In this document: positions 34,463 to 45,881 of the stretch, in pieces
Numbering within the stretch: position 1 is the stretch's first letter
Layout of the letters: every line of letters begins with the position of its first letter
Assembly: GCF_019279795.1 (NCBI RefSeq)
Contig: NC_056739.1
Span: 17,649,292-17,713,291 of the forward strand
DNA from: Protopterus annectens
Lineage: Eukaryota; Chordata; Ceratodontiformes; Protopteridae
Length of the DNA: 64,000 nt
Reading direction: 5' to 3'
The notes under the pieces: model-generated
The model's input: the letters and a program-made list of their open reading frames with translations, nothing else
What the model was told of the DNA's origin: nothing
Databases searched by the model: none
Made by a program: the position numbers and the translations under genes

Positions 34463-34507
34463 CTCATATTATATTTGTTTTTTGTACTAGTTATTATAGA
34501 TTTAGAC

Positions 34508-36109
34508 ATGTCAGAAAAACAAAAGTCAGGGTTTAAAAGGTGTGTGTGTGGTCAGAAAATGTCGGTTACAGACAACCACTCCACCTGCGTGTACGGTTTG
34601 GGCGCTGTACATTTACAAGAGGTGTGCTCTATCTGCCATTCCTTTAGCGCCAGGGTCCTTCTGGAAAGACGCAGGAAACTGGTGGATAGAGGACTCCTGA
34701 AGCCTGAATTTCAGGCTTCTTTAGATAAGGCTGACACCTCTTCCAAGGCTTCGAAGGGGTCGAAGTCTTCCAAAGGATCCTCGGAGCCCAAGTCATCGGC
34801 TCCGAGTTCCTCAAGTATGGTCCGTGCATCGGCTCCACAGTCCTTGGACCCGTGTATCGAGTCCTTACCTCGGGGTCCAGTTGTGGAACTGATATTGGAG
34901 ACCCCTCAGTCTCCAATCCTTCAATCCATTCCACCTTCGGCCCCTTCGACCCATCCCTCGACTCATTCTTCCAGGCTTTCCGATGTGGATCTGGACCGAG
35001 TGGTCAAGAGGCTTTTAGAGAACCCGGCCCTGGCCAAAATGCTTTCTGCTTCGAGCCATTCAGCTTCGAAGCCTGAAATCCCTCCCATGGCTTCTCCACC
35101 TCCTCCTCCGAAGCCAATCAAGCATTCGGAGCCGGGGGCAGATGGAACCGATACTGGTAGAACCCTTGGAGCCGAGGTTCGATCCTCCTTCCTCGCCTCC
35201 ATCGACCTTGATCTCCTTGGACCTGACCGGGGAGTCTCGGGGCTGACAGTCCCTCGCTGGCTCCGGGGTGGAGAGTCGAACTGATACCTCAGTTCCGACT
35301 CTTCCACTTGGGGCTTCGGCGCAGGTGGCCTCGGCCCCGTCCTCTGGATTGGAGCGGGGGGTCTCGGTCCGGGGAGAACTGCCGGTCTCTTCGGAACCAA
35401 ATGAATTCTCGGACCGGGATTCTGGTGCTTTCGATGCCATGAGGAAGGTCATGGCTGCCAAGACCACTATCTCCTCGGATCTGTCTTCCCCTTCCCCAAA
35501 GGGGCCTCATTCTACCTCTTCCCCGCAGATCCCCACGAAGCGTCGAGATCCAGGACCTCAGGTATCCCCATTGGGTGGCCCCTCCTCTCTAGGCCTTCAC
35601 CGGACGACCCCACCGATGAAGTTCCTATGAAGAGATTGTGCAAGAGGAGGCACTTGGATTCCCCTCAGGAATCTCTGACATCGGATACAGACTTGGAGGA
35701 ATCAGAAGGTTCCCCACGATCCCCCTCAGAATATGTCTCATTCGCAGACATATTGGAAATTTGAAGGCAGATGGGTGATTGGCAGTCCCTTGCCCCTTCT
35801 AAGGATGAGTCGGTTCTCCTGAAGGCCTTTGGATCTCAGCCATTCACCTCCTGGGTTACTCCGCCCTTCGATGAGTTGATGGAGCTAGTTGCTCGAAGGG
35901 CAGGGGAGTCTCCTGACTCAGTGGAACCGGTCCCTCGGAGGCCAAATAAATTTATTACTTCCACCACTGACAAGGCCTTTCTTACAAAAGGAGTCACAGT
36001 TGATGCCATGGTGGTGGCGGTGGCCACCAAGAAAGAGATGTCGGAAACCTCTTCTGCTGTCCATCCTCCTAATAGAGATTCTAGGATGATGGACAGGTAT
36101 AGGAAATTA
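34508..36109 (+). pseudogene. DIRS-E gag region, first part
   Basis: Starts MSEKQKSGFKRCVCGQKMSV and continues with ICHSFSARVLLERRRKL. A Ser/Pro-rich middle with repeated TCGGCTCC follows, then DAMVVAVATKKEMSE and MDRYRK, where DIRS-F interrupts it at 36107-36110. Continues at 48690. Fossil. Confidence 0.88.
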
Positions 36110-36297
36110 GAAGTTATGTACCTACCATAATGTTCCATGTTAGATGTCTTCTCTCGCCTTCTTTCTTGCTGGATGGGTTCAGAGCCGATCCTCGGCTCCG
36201 ACTCGGCACTTGCTAAGCTCGAGAGCTAATTTTACCAGCTCGAGGCAACCCTATATCCCATGATGCAAGGCGGAGATTACTCAGATCTCGTTTGGTA
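36110..36297 (+). repeat. DIRS-F right ITR
   Basis: GAAGTTATGTACCTACCATA start, hairpin at about 36181-36199, CAGATCTCGTTTG end block. Inverse of 48531-48689. Confidence 0.9.
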
Positions 36298-36487
36298 GCT
36301 AAAGAAATAGCAGTATTTTCTTCCAACTTAAGAGGAGGAAGAAAATAAGGATACTAAATAACATCATAACCCGCTAGAAAGGATCAACATAATCTAGTGA
36401 CACTTGGAGTTGAACAGCTAGAAAAAGGTAATAACGTCTTAATAGAAGATGTATAATCTTCCCGGTCTGACCAGGCTAGGGAGATGG

Positions 36488-36605
36488 AGGGCGGAACGCA
36501 AGAAAGAAGGCGAGAGAAGACAACTAACATGGAAAGTTATGGTAGGTACATAACTTCTAAATGTTAAGTTGTCAATCTCGGCTTCATTCTTGCTGGATGG
36601 GACCG
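36488..36605. repeat. DIRS-F ICR
   Basis: Halves inverse to the two outer ends meet at TAA (36558-36560). Confidence 0.9.
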
Positions 36606-36620
36606 CGTCCCTAGCACCTC

Positions 36621-36833
36621 TATCCTGGGTGGCTCAATGGAGCAGACTCTTGAGAACGGTGGAACCAAAATTTGCTCTGTCTCTGGAGACCAAATCTAAT
36701 TTGTAATGTGAAACAAAGGTATGAGGAGAGGCCCATGTGGCTGCTGCACAAATAGTGTCTATAGGAAGTCTAGCTTGAAAAGCTGTAGATGTAGCTAGAG
36801 CTCTGGTAGAATGGGCTTTTGGGTTAGAAACTT
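36621..36833 (-). pseudogene. DIRS-F tyrosine recombinase region, C-terminal part
   Basis: Minus-strand sequence homologous to the H-x-x-R and nucleophile portion of the other YR regions. It is separated from the rest (43141-44306) by DIRS-G. Fossil. Confidence 0.8.
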
Positions 36834-37018
36834 TTAGTTATGTACTCACCATAACTTCAGATGTTTGGGATCCATCTCGCCTACATTCTGACTGATGGGT
36901 TCGGAGCCGATCCCTCGGCTCCGACTCGGCACGCTTATGCTATAGAGCGAGGCCTCTAATTGGCTGAGCTATCTTTATCCCAGGATGCACCACCACTAAT
37001 CCCCCAGATCTTGTTTGT
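36834..37018 (+). repeat. DIRS-G right ITR
   Basis: Begins TTAGTTATGTACTCACCATA. Hairpin GGAGCCGATCCCTCGGCTCC at 36903-36922. Inverse of 42981-43140. Confidence 0.9.
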
Positions 37019-37144
37019 CCGCATTCATGCACACATGCACAGCTTGATCATATAACATTGTTAGATGTTTCAAGATGAAACAACAGGATTCGGACCTTCT
37101 GATATCCTCTGATCTCCAAGGAAGGGGGAAGGAGGGTGGGTTAT

Positions 37145-37250
37145 TAGAATGAGCGAGATGGATCCCAAACATCTGAAGTTATGGTGAGTACACAACTAAA
37201 AGATGTTATGTGATCCTATCTCGCCTACATTCTGACTGATGGGACAGCGT
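37145..37250. repeat. DIRS-G ICR
   Basis: Halves inverse to the two outer ends meet at AAG (37200-37202). Confidence 0.9.
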
Positions 37251-37275
37251 CCCTAGCACCTAAATCCCGGGTGGC

Positions 37276-38400
37276 TCATTGGAAAACACTCCTGAGCACT
37301 GTGGAACCAAATGAAGCTCGTTCTCTAGATGCCACATCTAATTTGTAGTGAGAAATGAAGGTTTGCGGGGAAGACCATGTAGCCGCAGCACAAATGTCAC
37401 TAATAGCAAGTTTAGAATGAAATGCTACCGAAGTAGCCATAGCCCTTGTAGAATGAGCCTTGACAGAGGTGGAAAGCTCCTTGTTAGAATAAACATAAGC
37501 TTGAGTAATACAGTCCCTGATCCATTTGGCAATAGTGACCTTTGTGACCGCGTTGCCCAATTTGTTTTCTGCAAAGGACACAAACAACTGATCTGTCTTC
37601 CTTGATTGTTTGGTCCTGTCCAAATAAAAACGTAACTGTCTGTGGACATCTAGTGTGTGGAAAATAAATTCCGCTTTATTGGAGTATTTTGGGAAAAAAC
37701 TGGGAGCTCTAATGACTGTTGCAAGCATAAAGTAGAACAGACTTTAGGAACAAAAGAAGGATTTGGTCTGAGGGAAACTCTGTCTGTATGAAAAACCAAG
37801 TACGGGGGTTTCACTGACAAAGCTTGAAGTTCTGAAACCCTTCTGGCTGAAGTAATTGCCACTAGAAAAGCTGTCTTCCATGATAGAAACTTTAAATCAC
37901 AGGTAGCTGCCGGTTCAAAGGGGGAAGAAGTCAAGGCACGTAATACTATATCGAGATCCCATGGAGGTGCAGGATGAGAAACTGGAGGTCTTAATAGAGC
38001 AGCACCTTTCAAGAAGGTCTTACACAACCTGTTGCTCATTAAGGGTGGGTCTATGGATTCATGAAAATTAGAAATCGCTGCCAATTGTACTTTGATGGTA
38101 GAAATAGAAGAGCCTTGGTTGAAAAGAGAGGTTAGGAACTTGAGTACTTCTGCTACGGGAGTTGAAATGGGGTCCAGGCCCCGGAGTTGAGCCCATATAG
38201 CAAATCTTTTCCATTTGCTAGAATACAGTTTCTTCGTAGCAGACTTGTGGGCTGAAGACAATATGTGCACTACATCTGGGTCTAGTGCATGTCTCCTGAC
38301 TATGGTTGGAAGAGGAGGAGCCAGGCCGTCAATCTTAATGTGTGTAGGGACTGGTGTAGTAGTCCCAACTGATGAATCAGTAGGTCTGGGACCTGGTCCA
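37276..38400 (-). pseudogene. DIRS-G tyrosine recombinase region
   Basis: LDPDVVHILSSAHKSATKKL start, ITSARRVSELQALSV with the catalytic R, HSTRAMATS and WSSPQTFISHYKLD. The upper part shares a 646-codon frame with RNase H (37650-39590). Fossil. Confidence 0.9.
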
Positions 38401-39990
38401 GGAACCATGGACCTTCCAGAGCATGTTTCCGAAGATAGGGAAACCAGACTTGACGAGGCCAGTAAGGAGCAATTAAGATCATCTTGCTCCCTAAGAGAGA
38501 AGCCTTCTGAATTACCTTGGGTAGGAGAGGAACTGGAGGGAAGGCATAAAGCAGGCCGGTGGGCCAAGGATGGACTAACGCGTCCATAGGGCTCTTCCCC
38601 GGAGCCGGGGTTAGGAGAAAAATCTTTGCACTTCGCATTCAGAGGAGTCGCGAAGAGGTCGCAGCACGGAACTCCCCATTCGCTGAAAATCTGTCTTGTA
38701 ATAGTCATGTTCAGAGACCATTCATGAGGAGAGAGGATGGTTCTGCTCAACCTGTCGGCTATGACATTGGATTTGCCCGGTATGTGTGTAGCCACTAGGA
38801 AGCGTTTGGTCGAGACTGCCCATTCCCAGACCCTCATCGCGTCTCTGCAAAGAGGATAGGATCTGGTCCCTCCCTGCTTGTTCAGGTACCAGACAACTGA
38901 CATGTTGTCCGAGTGAACAGCAATAACGCCCTGAGGGAGGTAATAGTGAAGGGCTTGAAGGGACAGGAGTACTGCCCTCATTTCTAGGATGTTGATGTGG
39001 AGAGAGGTCTCTTCCGGATGCCATTTGCCCTGGACTGACCTGCCCAGGGAATGCCCCCCCCACCCCGTCTGGGAGGCGTCCGTGGTCAAAGTGGCCGCCG
39101 GAGGAGGAAGAACAAAGGGTCGTCCCTGATCCAAATTGGAGGACACTAGCCAACAGCAAAGGTCCCGTCTGCAAGATTCTGTGATCCATATTAGATGATT
39201 GAGAGGGAGTTCCTGAAAGGACCACTGAGTTGAAAGAAGCCACTGGAGGATTCTCATGTGTAACCTTGCCAAGGGAACTAGCAGAACTGTGGCAGACATC
39301 GATCCCAACAGTTGCATGACCATTCTGGCTGGGGCTTTGGACCTGGGGAGTAAGGCTCGAACCTGATTTTGTATGATTTGAATTCTGTCTGCAGGTAGAT
39401 AGACCCGCATCTGGTTTGAATCTATCTCTGCCCCTATGAATCTTATTCTTTGAGATGGCCGTAACACATACTTTGGCCAATTGAAGGTGATTCCGAGGGA
39501 ATTGCCCAGTGATGTTGTGGCTTGCAGGCTCCGTAGAAGTAGATGCTTGGAGGTGGCAGTTAGAAGCCAGTCGTCTAGGTACGGAAACACAGCAGTCGTC
39601 TAGGTACGGAAACACCTGGAATCCTAGACTCCTCAAGTGAGCAGTCACTACTGCCAAGCATTTGGTGAACACCCTGGGGGCTGTGATGAGACCAAAGGGC
39701 AGCGCACGGAACTGAAAATGACTGCTTCCTAGGCTGAAGCGCAAGTGTCTCCTGGACGTTTGATGTATTTTGATATGGTAATACACGTCCTTGAGGTCTA
39801 TGGAGCACATCCAAACACCTTTCTCCAACAACGGGAGAATGGTTTGTAAAGTGACCATTCGGAACATGGACTTCTTGACTGAACGGTTTAGGTTGCTTAG
39901 GTCCAAAATGGGCCTCAAGTCCCTGGTCTTTTTTGGCACTAAAAAGAATCTTGAGTAAGTCCCTAATCCGATCTGGTCTGCGGGGACCGT
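38300..39990 (-). pseudogene. DIRS-G reverse transcriptase and RNase H region
   Basis: MPKKTRDLRPILDLSNLNRS, MCSIDLKDVYYHIKI, LPFGLITAPRVFTKCL and FPYLDDWLL, then TTDASQTGWGG, LEMRAVLLSLQ, VHSDNMSVVWYLNKQGG and HIPGKSNVIADRLSR. Fossil with few breaks. Confidence 0.9.
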
Positions 39991-40451
39991 TGGATGGCCC
40001 CTTTTGCAGCAGTTTTGAAATTTCTATGGCTGCGGTATCCCGTTGACTGGGTGGCGGGTCCGGGATTCTTTTGGACTGAGGGGGGGGGACAACAGAATGG
40101 GATGGAGTAACCTCCGGCGATAATTCCGAGCACCCACCGGTCCTGAGTGATCCCTTCCCACGCCTTTAGGTGCTTCGGCGACCCGACTGGCTCGGAGCAG
40201 CACAGTCGGGCAATCCGTCAGGGACTATGAAAGGTTGAAGAGCCACGAAAGGACTCGCGGTCGCCAGTGTTGCGGGGGCCTCTGCCGCCTCTGGGACGGC
40301 GTCTTCCTGATGAATTTCCCCTCCTCTGCCTCTGGAGGGGAACCTTCCTGCTGAGAGGGGTAAGACTTCTGCGATCTCCGAACCACATCTTCCCTCCTCT
40401 TTTAGCCTTGGGATAAGGCCGAAGGGAGTGGAAAATCGTGCCCCACGGCAG

Positions 40452-42533
40452 TCAGAGTCTTACCCTCCTGTTCACAGCGGTAAGTGTGTCTTTCACCTTG
40501 GGCCCAAACAGGGAGGACCCATCAAAGGGGCGGCGAATGAAGACTTGAAGGCCTCCGCGAAATGACACAGGCGGAGCCAGGCTTGTCTCCGTAGAGCAAT
40601 GCCTGTACTGCGCTCTACTCGCCCCTTCGGCCGCATACGAGATGAGCCTCATGGACGAGTTCGAAATGGATGACATTGTAGCCAGCTGAGATCCAACCAT
40701 TTGGGCCAGCTCCTCAGGCAGGTTACCTAAGAGGGTATCGGACAGCTCCTTAATCAGATCCCTCTGGAATCTCGTAAAGTGCGTCAGGTAGTTCAGAGAC
40801 CTCAAGGTAAAGGCCGCTGAACTTAGGGTGCGCTTGCCGTACCGATCCATGCTCGTAGACTCCTTATTAGGAGGATGGACGGACGTAGAAGCCTCTGCTG
40901 CATCCTGCTGTGTAGCAGATGCCACCACCATAGCATCCACAGCCACATCTTTCGTAAGGAACTCTCTATCTGGGGGTGCTGAAAGAAATTTGTATGGATG
41001 AGCGGCCACCGGTTCCACAGAGTCCGGGTGTTCCCACGCCCTTCGACAGATCAAATCCAAGAGCTCGTCAAAGGGCGGAGACACCCAGGAGGCAGAGGGC
41101 TGAGCCCCGAAGGCCTTCAGGAACACCGACTCATCAGCAGAGGGAGGTTTGGACTGCCAGCTGCCTCGTTGTTTTAGGGCTTCCAGGATGTCTGCAAAGG
41201 AGACATCATCCGAGGACGACTTGGGGGACCCCTCTGCATCATCGAGATCAGTGTCAGATGTCAAAGACTTGTCAGGGGAGTCAACGTGCTTCCTCTTGCA
41301 CGTTTTCTTCCTGGGAGGTTCTTCCGAAGAAGCTTCAGAAGGACCTCCAGGAGGGGGAGAAACCCCAGCGGGGGTAACCTGAGGCCCAGGGGCTCCGCTG
41401 TCTGCTGACAGGGGAACTGCCAACGACCCAGTCTCCAAATGTAGGGAAGGAGCTGGGGAAACTGTGGAGGTAGCCAATGAAGATTTGGCTAAAGCACTCC
41501 TCATAGCCCTGAAGGCGGGACCATCAGAATAATGGGAAGGTCCCCCCTCTGTGGCCACGGCAGTGAACGGTACTCCCGCTGCCGACGCACCAAGAGGGAG
41601 ACTTGGGACCGAAGGTATCAATCCCGAAGCCTCCCCCCCAGGGCCGAAGGAAGAAGTCCGTGCACTGAACTCCGACCCAGGAGCTGGAGTCGGAGCAAGG
41701 GTCGGGCCTGACCCTAACACCTCCACTGGTTCCACCAAAACCTGCTCCAACGGTGCCGAAGCTGTTGGAGGAGGAAGTACAGTAAGGGAGTGGACCATCG
41801 GCTCCGAAGCCAAATGGGCTGGAGCCGAAACCATCTTTTGGAACACCGGAGACTGGAAAAGTCGAAGGAGTACCCTGTCGATGTCCGAATCAGACATCCT
41901 GGAAGATCTCGAGGATACCGATCGGGCCCGAACCGATTTCTCCATCGGCTCCGAAGGGCTCGGGGACCGGCTCCGAAAGGACTCCACAATTATCGGCTCC
42001 GAGGAAACCTTCAAGGAAATTTCCCTCGGCGCCGATAAGGACTTCGGCTCCGAGGGGGAAGTGTCTGAGCCGATGACCCTTATCGGCTCCAATATCAGTG
42101 GAGCCGATGAGGGTGACCTGCCTCTCGATGTTCCAGAGCTCGGCTCCGAAACCAGAGGGGTCGAGGCTGGAGGCATCGAGGCAGACCGTTCCGACCTCGG
42201 CTCCTAAGTCCATGGAGCCGATGGAGAAGTCTGCTTACCTTTTTTAGCCGTCGGTTCCGACTGACTGGTCGGAGCCGGCGCTTTCCTCTTCTTAGAAGGA
42301 GACGGAGAGGAAGATAAAGCCTCCTCGAAAGAAGGCTTGATTAATCCTTTAAGGATTAATTTGTTTTTCCTCTCCTGGAGGACTCGGGAGGAAAACGCAT
42401 GGCATACACTGCACGATTCCTGGAGATGTTTGGCGCCAAGACAATAAACGCACGAGGAGTGGTCGTCCGTTATGGACATTTTGAACCCACACCTCGTGCA
42501 CTTTTTAAACCCGGAGGGTTTATGTTCCTTAGA
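40452..42533 (-). pseudogene. DIRS-G gag region
   Basis: Starts MSKEHKPSGFKKCTRCGFKM with knuckle CVYCLGAKHLQESC. The middle holds dense TCGGCTCCGA repeats (41798-42230). A 574-codon frame reaches the conserved MDRYGKRTLSSAAFTLRSLN and SMRLISYAAEGASRA blocks. A long T-run (42643-42670) lies upstream. Fossil. Confidence 0.88.
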
Positions 42534-42637
42534 CATAGTTGTGCAGAAAAAACAGACCACAACAGTAAACTTTAAGACAGTTTTAGGACACAGGTACAAA
42601 TAAGTATGCCCGTACTCAGAATATTTTAAACTGAAAA

Positions 42638-42676
<39 letters not shown>

Positions 42677-42980
42677 CAGAAAAAGAAAAGGGAAGAAAAC
42701 AAGGAGGGTCAAGACCCTCTAACTCAAATGGGTACTTGACCCACACACAACCACTAAAGTAGTTAGTACAGGGGAAGGCCCCTCTAACTTAAACGGAACC
42801 TTCTCTGACAGGAAAAATAAAGCAAAATTCAATAAAACAACAAGAGACACACTCGTACACAAAAAATAGCCGTTAAAACAGCTTTTGGGTTAAAAAGAGA
42901 GAACTACTGACAGGAAAAGAGACTATTAATATAGTACTTAGCCCAGCCAACGTTGAGACCACGTCCAAGCTCTGTAAGCG

Positions 42981-43140
42981 GCAAACGAGATCTGGGGGAT
43001 TAGTGGTGGTGCATCCTGGGATAAAGATAGCTCAGCCAATTAGAGGCCTCGCTCTATAGCATAAGCGTGCCGAGTCGGAGCTGAGGGATCGGCTCCGAAC
43101 CCATCAGTCAGAATGTAGGCGAGATAGGATCACATAACAT
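42981..43140 (-). repeat. DIRS-G left ITR
   Basis: Inverse of 36834-37018, ends in ACAT. Confidence 0.9.
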
Positions 43141-44306
43141 CCAACTCTTTGCCTCTGAGCTGATAAATGTAAGTGATCACAGAAGACAGCCACCTAGATA
43201 AAGTTACCTTAGAAACTGGAAGGCCTTTCCTGTTCTCTGCATAGGATAGAAAAAGTTGATCAGATTTCCTAAAAATTTTTGTCTTATCCAGATAATATCT
43301 AAGCTGACGATGAACATCGAGATAATGTAACTTTTGTTCAGCTCTATCAGAAAAGTTTGGAAAAAATACTGGAAGATCAATGGATTGATCTAGGTTAGTT
43401 TGTGATGCCACCTTTGGCAAGAAAGACGGATTAGTTCTTAGGGACACCCTGTCTTTGTGGAATATTAGATAGGGAGGGCGAACACAGAGAGCATGAAGCT
43501 CAGATACTCTTCTGGCAGATGTAATGGCAACTAGAAAAAGTGTCTTCCAAGAAAGCAATTTCAAAGAACAGGCAGCCGCAGGTTCGAACGGGGGAAGAAT
43601 TAAGGATGTTAAAATTAAATTTAGATCCCACTGTGGTGGGGGGTCTCTAATAGGAGGTTTCAATAAAAAGATACCTCGAAGGAATGCCTTGCAAAGTTTA
43701 TGTGACATAATGTTGTGGTCCAAAAAAGCCTATATGAAAATTTGAAATGGCTGCCAGTTGAACTTTCACTGTGGAAGAAGAGGATCCTGAATGAAAAATG
43801 TCAGCTAGGAAGTCCAACACCGAATGAATTGGAGCAGTATAGGGGTCTATGTTCCTAGCTTTTGCCCGGAAAGAAAAATGTCGCCATTTCCTAGTGTAAA
43901 TCTTTCTGATAGAAAATTTTAGGGAAGCTACTAAGATATCCCGTACAGGATTAGAAATCATAGGAAGCCTGGCTAAGGATGGAAGTGGAGCAATCAAGCA
44001 GTGAGGTTGAGAGAGGGTATGGATTGGTGCAGTTGACCCGACTGGTGGGTCAGAAGATCTGGAACCGGGTCCAGATGCCATGGCTGTACCAAGAGGTAAT
44101 GATGTAGGAACGGAAACCATATCTGTCAAGGCCAATAAGGGGCAATGAGAATCAACTTGGCTCTCAAAGCGGTTGTTTTCTGAATTAGCTGAGGTATCAG
44201 TGGAAAAGGAGGAAAGGCATAAAGAAGTCCCCGGGGCCAATCTTGGGTTAGAGCGTCTCTGGGGGGATGGCCTGGAAGGGGAAAGAGAGAGAAGAAGTCT
44301 GGGCAT
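43141..44306 (-). pseudogene. DIRS-F tyrosine recombinase region, main part
   Basis: PVRDILVASLKFSIRKIY start, ITSARRVSELHALCV with the catalytic R, LDVHRQLRYYLDKTKIFRKS. Interrupted on its left by DIRS-G. Fossil. Confidence 0.9.
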
Positions 44307-45880
44307 TTGCTGTTTTGAGGTGTAGTAAAAAGGTCACAGCAAGGAAGACCCCACTTCTGAAAAATCTCTTCCGTCACTGACTGTTTGAGAGACCACTCGT
44401 GAGGCATGAGAATAGCTCTGTTCAATCTGTCCGCTATTATGTTGGATTTCCTGGGGATGTGCGTTGCTATCAGAAACCGGTGAGAGGAGATTGCCCATTG
44501 CCAAAGTCTGAGAGCCTCTCGACACAGTGGATAGGACTTGGTTCCGCCCTGTTTGTTTATATACCACACTACGGACATATTGTCCGTTTGGACTGCAATA
44601 GTTCCCAGGGGAAGAGAGTCGTTGAGGGCTTGCAACGTTAAAAGCACTGCTCTCATCTCCAGAACATTTATGTGCAGATGGTACTCGAAAGGTTGCCAAG
44701 TGCCATGGACCATTCTGCTCTGATAATGCCCCCCTCCCACCTTATCAGGGAGGTGTCCGATGTAACCGTGGCAACTGGGGCAAGTGGAACAAATGGTCTG
44801 CCTTGATGGATTTGAGGGGACGATATCCACCAAGTCAGATGTTTTTTGCAAGTTGGAGTTACTATGATCTCGTGACGCATGGGAAGTTGTTGAAAGGACC
44901 ATTGGGTGAATAGCATCCATTGTAGAAGCCGCATGTAAAAGCGGGCGAGGGGAAGAAGTGTTATGGCAGCCGCCATAAGACCCAGTACTTTCAGTGCAAA
45001 TCTGGCCTGAATTTTTTTGCTGAATAGAATCACTTGGACGTGTCTTTGAATGTCCAAGATCCTTTGGTCTGTCAACCTTGCTGAAAGTTGTACGGTGTCC
45101 AATCTTGCGCCTATAAAAGTAATATATTGACAAGGCGACAAGGCAGATTTTTCGAAATTTATAGAAATTCCTAGCCCTCTGCAAGTGTGAATGGTGTAAT
45201 TTCTGGCTTGGAGAAGCTGATGCCTGGTGGTGGCAGTGAGGAGCCAGTCGTCTAGATATGGAAACACCTGGAATCCCTGACGTCTCAGGTGAGCCGTAAC
45301 CACTGCCATGCATTTGGTGAACACTCTGGGGGCTGTAGTGAGTCCAAAGGGCAGGGCTCTGAATTGGAAGTGACTGGTCCCCAGCCAGAAGCGGAGAAAT
45401 CTTCTGGAGCGTCTGTGAATTTTTATGTGGTAGTACGCATCCTAAAGATCTATCGAGCACATCCAATTGTCCTTGCCCAGAAAAGGCAGAATGGACTGAA
45501 GCGTGACCATCCGGAATCTTGATTTCTTTACAAACTTGTTGAGTTTGCTGAGATCTAATATTGGTCTCCAGTCTCATGTCTTTTTTGGAACTAAAAAGAA
45601 CCTTGAGTAGATTCCGGATCCTATTTGGTCCGCTGGGACTGGCTGGATGGCTCTTTTTACTAGCAGTTTTGATATTTCTAGTACTGCTAATTCCCTTAGA
45701 CCGGGTGGAATGTCTGGAAGGGTTCCCTTTTGTTGAATTGGGGTTTGAATAAAGGGAATTCTGTAACCCTCGGATATAATTGACTGTACACATTTGTCTT
45801 GAGAAAGGGAAAGCCAGGCTATTGGGTACAGCGATAGTTTTCCCCCCGACTGCCTCCGAAGGCGGACAATCGGGCAACAT
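44126..45880 (-). pseudogene. DIRS-F reverse transcriptase and RNase H region
   Basis: LPFGL-type motif region, then MFTKCMAVVTAHLRRQGFQV and FPYLDDWLL around 45320-45240; RNase H motifs VLEMRAVLLTLQ, VQTDNMSVVWYINKQGG and HIPRKSNIIADRLNR at 44700-44420; LLYAFPPFPLIPQLI follows. Fossil. Confidence 0.88.
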
Positions 45881-45881
45881 C

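Larger units (their letters stand above)
36834..43140 (-). mobile_element. DIRS-G retrotransposon inside DIRS-F
   Basis: A full-span DIRS of about 6.3 kb. CTT outside the right end (36831-36833) equals the ICR centre (AAG, 37200-37202); CCA outside the left end (43141-43143) belongs to DIRS-F. ITR mark ATTCTGACTGATGGG. This is the third nested DIRS level (I, E, F, G being four in all) and so the youngest of that branch. A few breaks; much of its coding capacity is still readable. Confidence 0.93.
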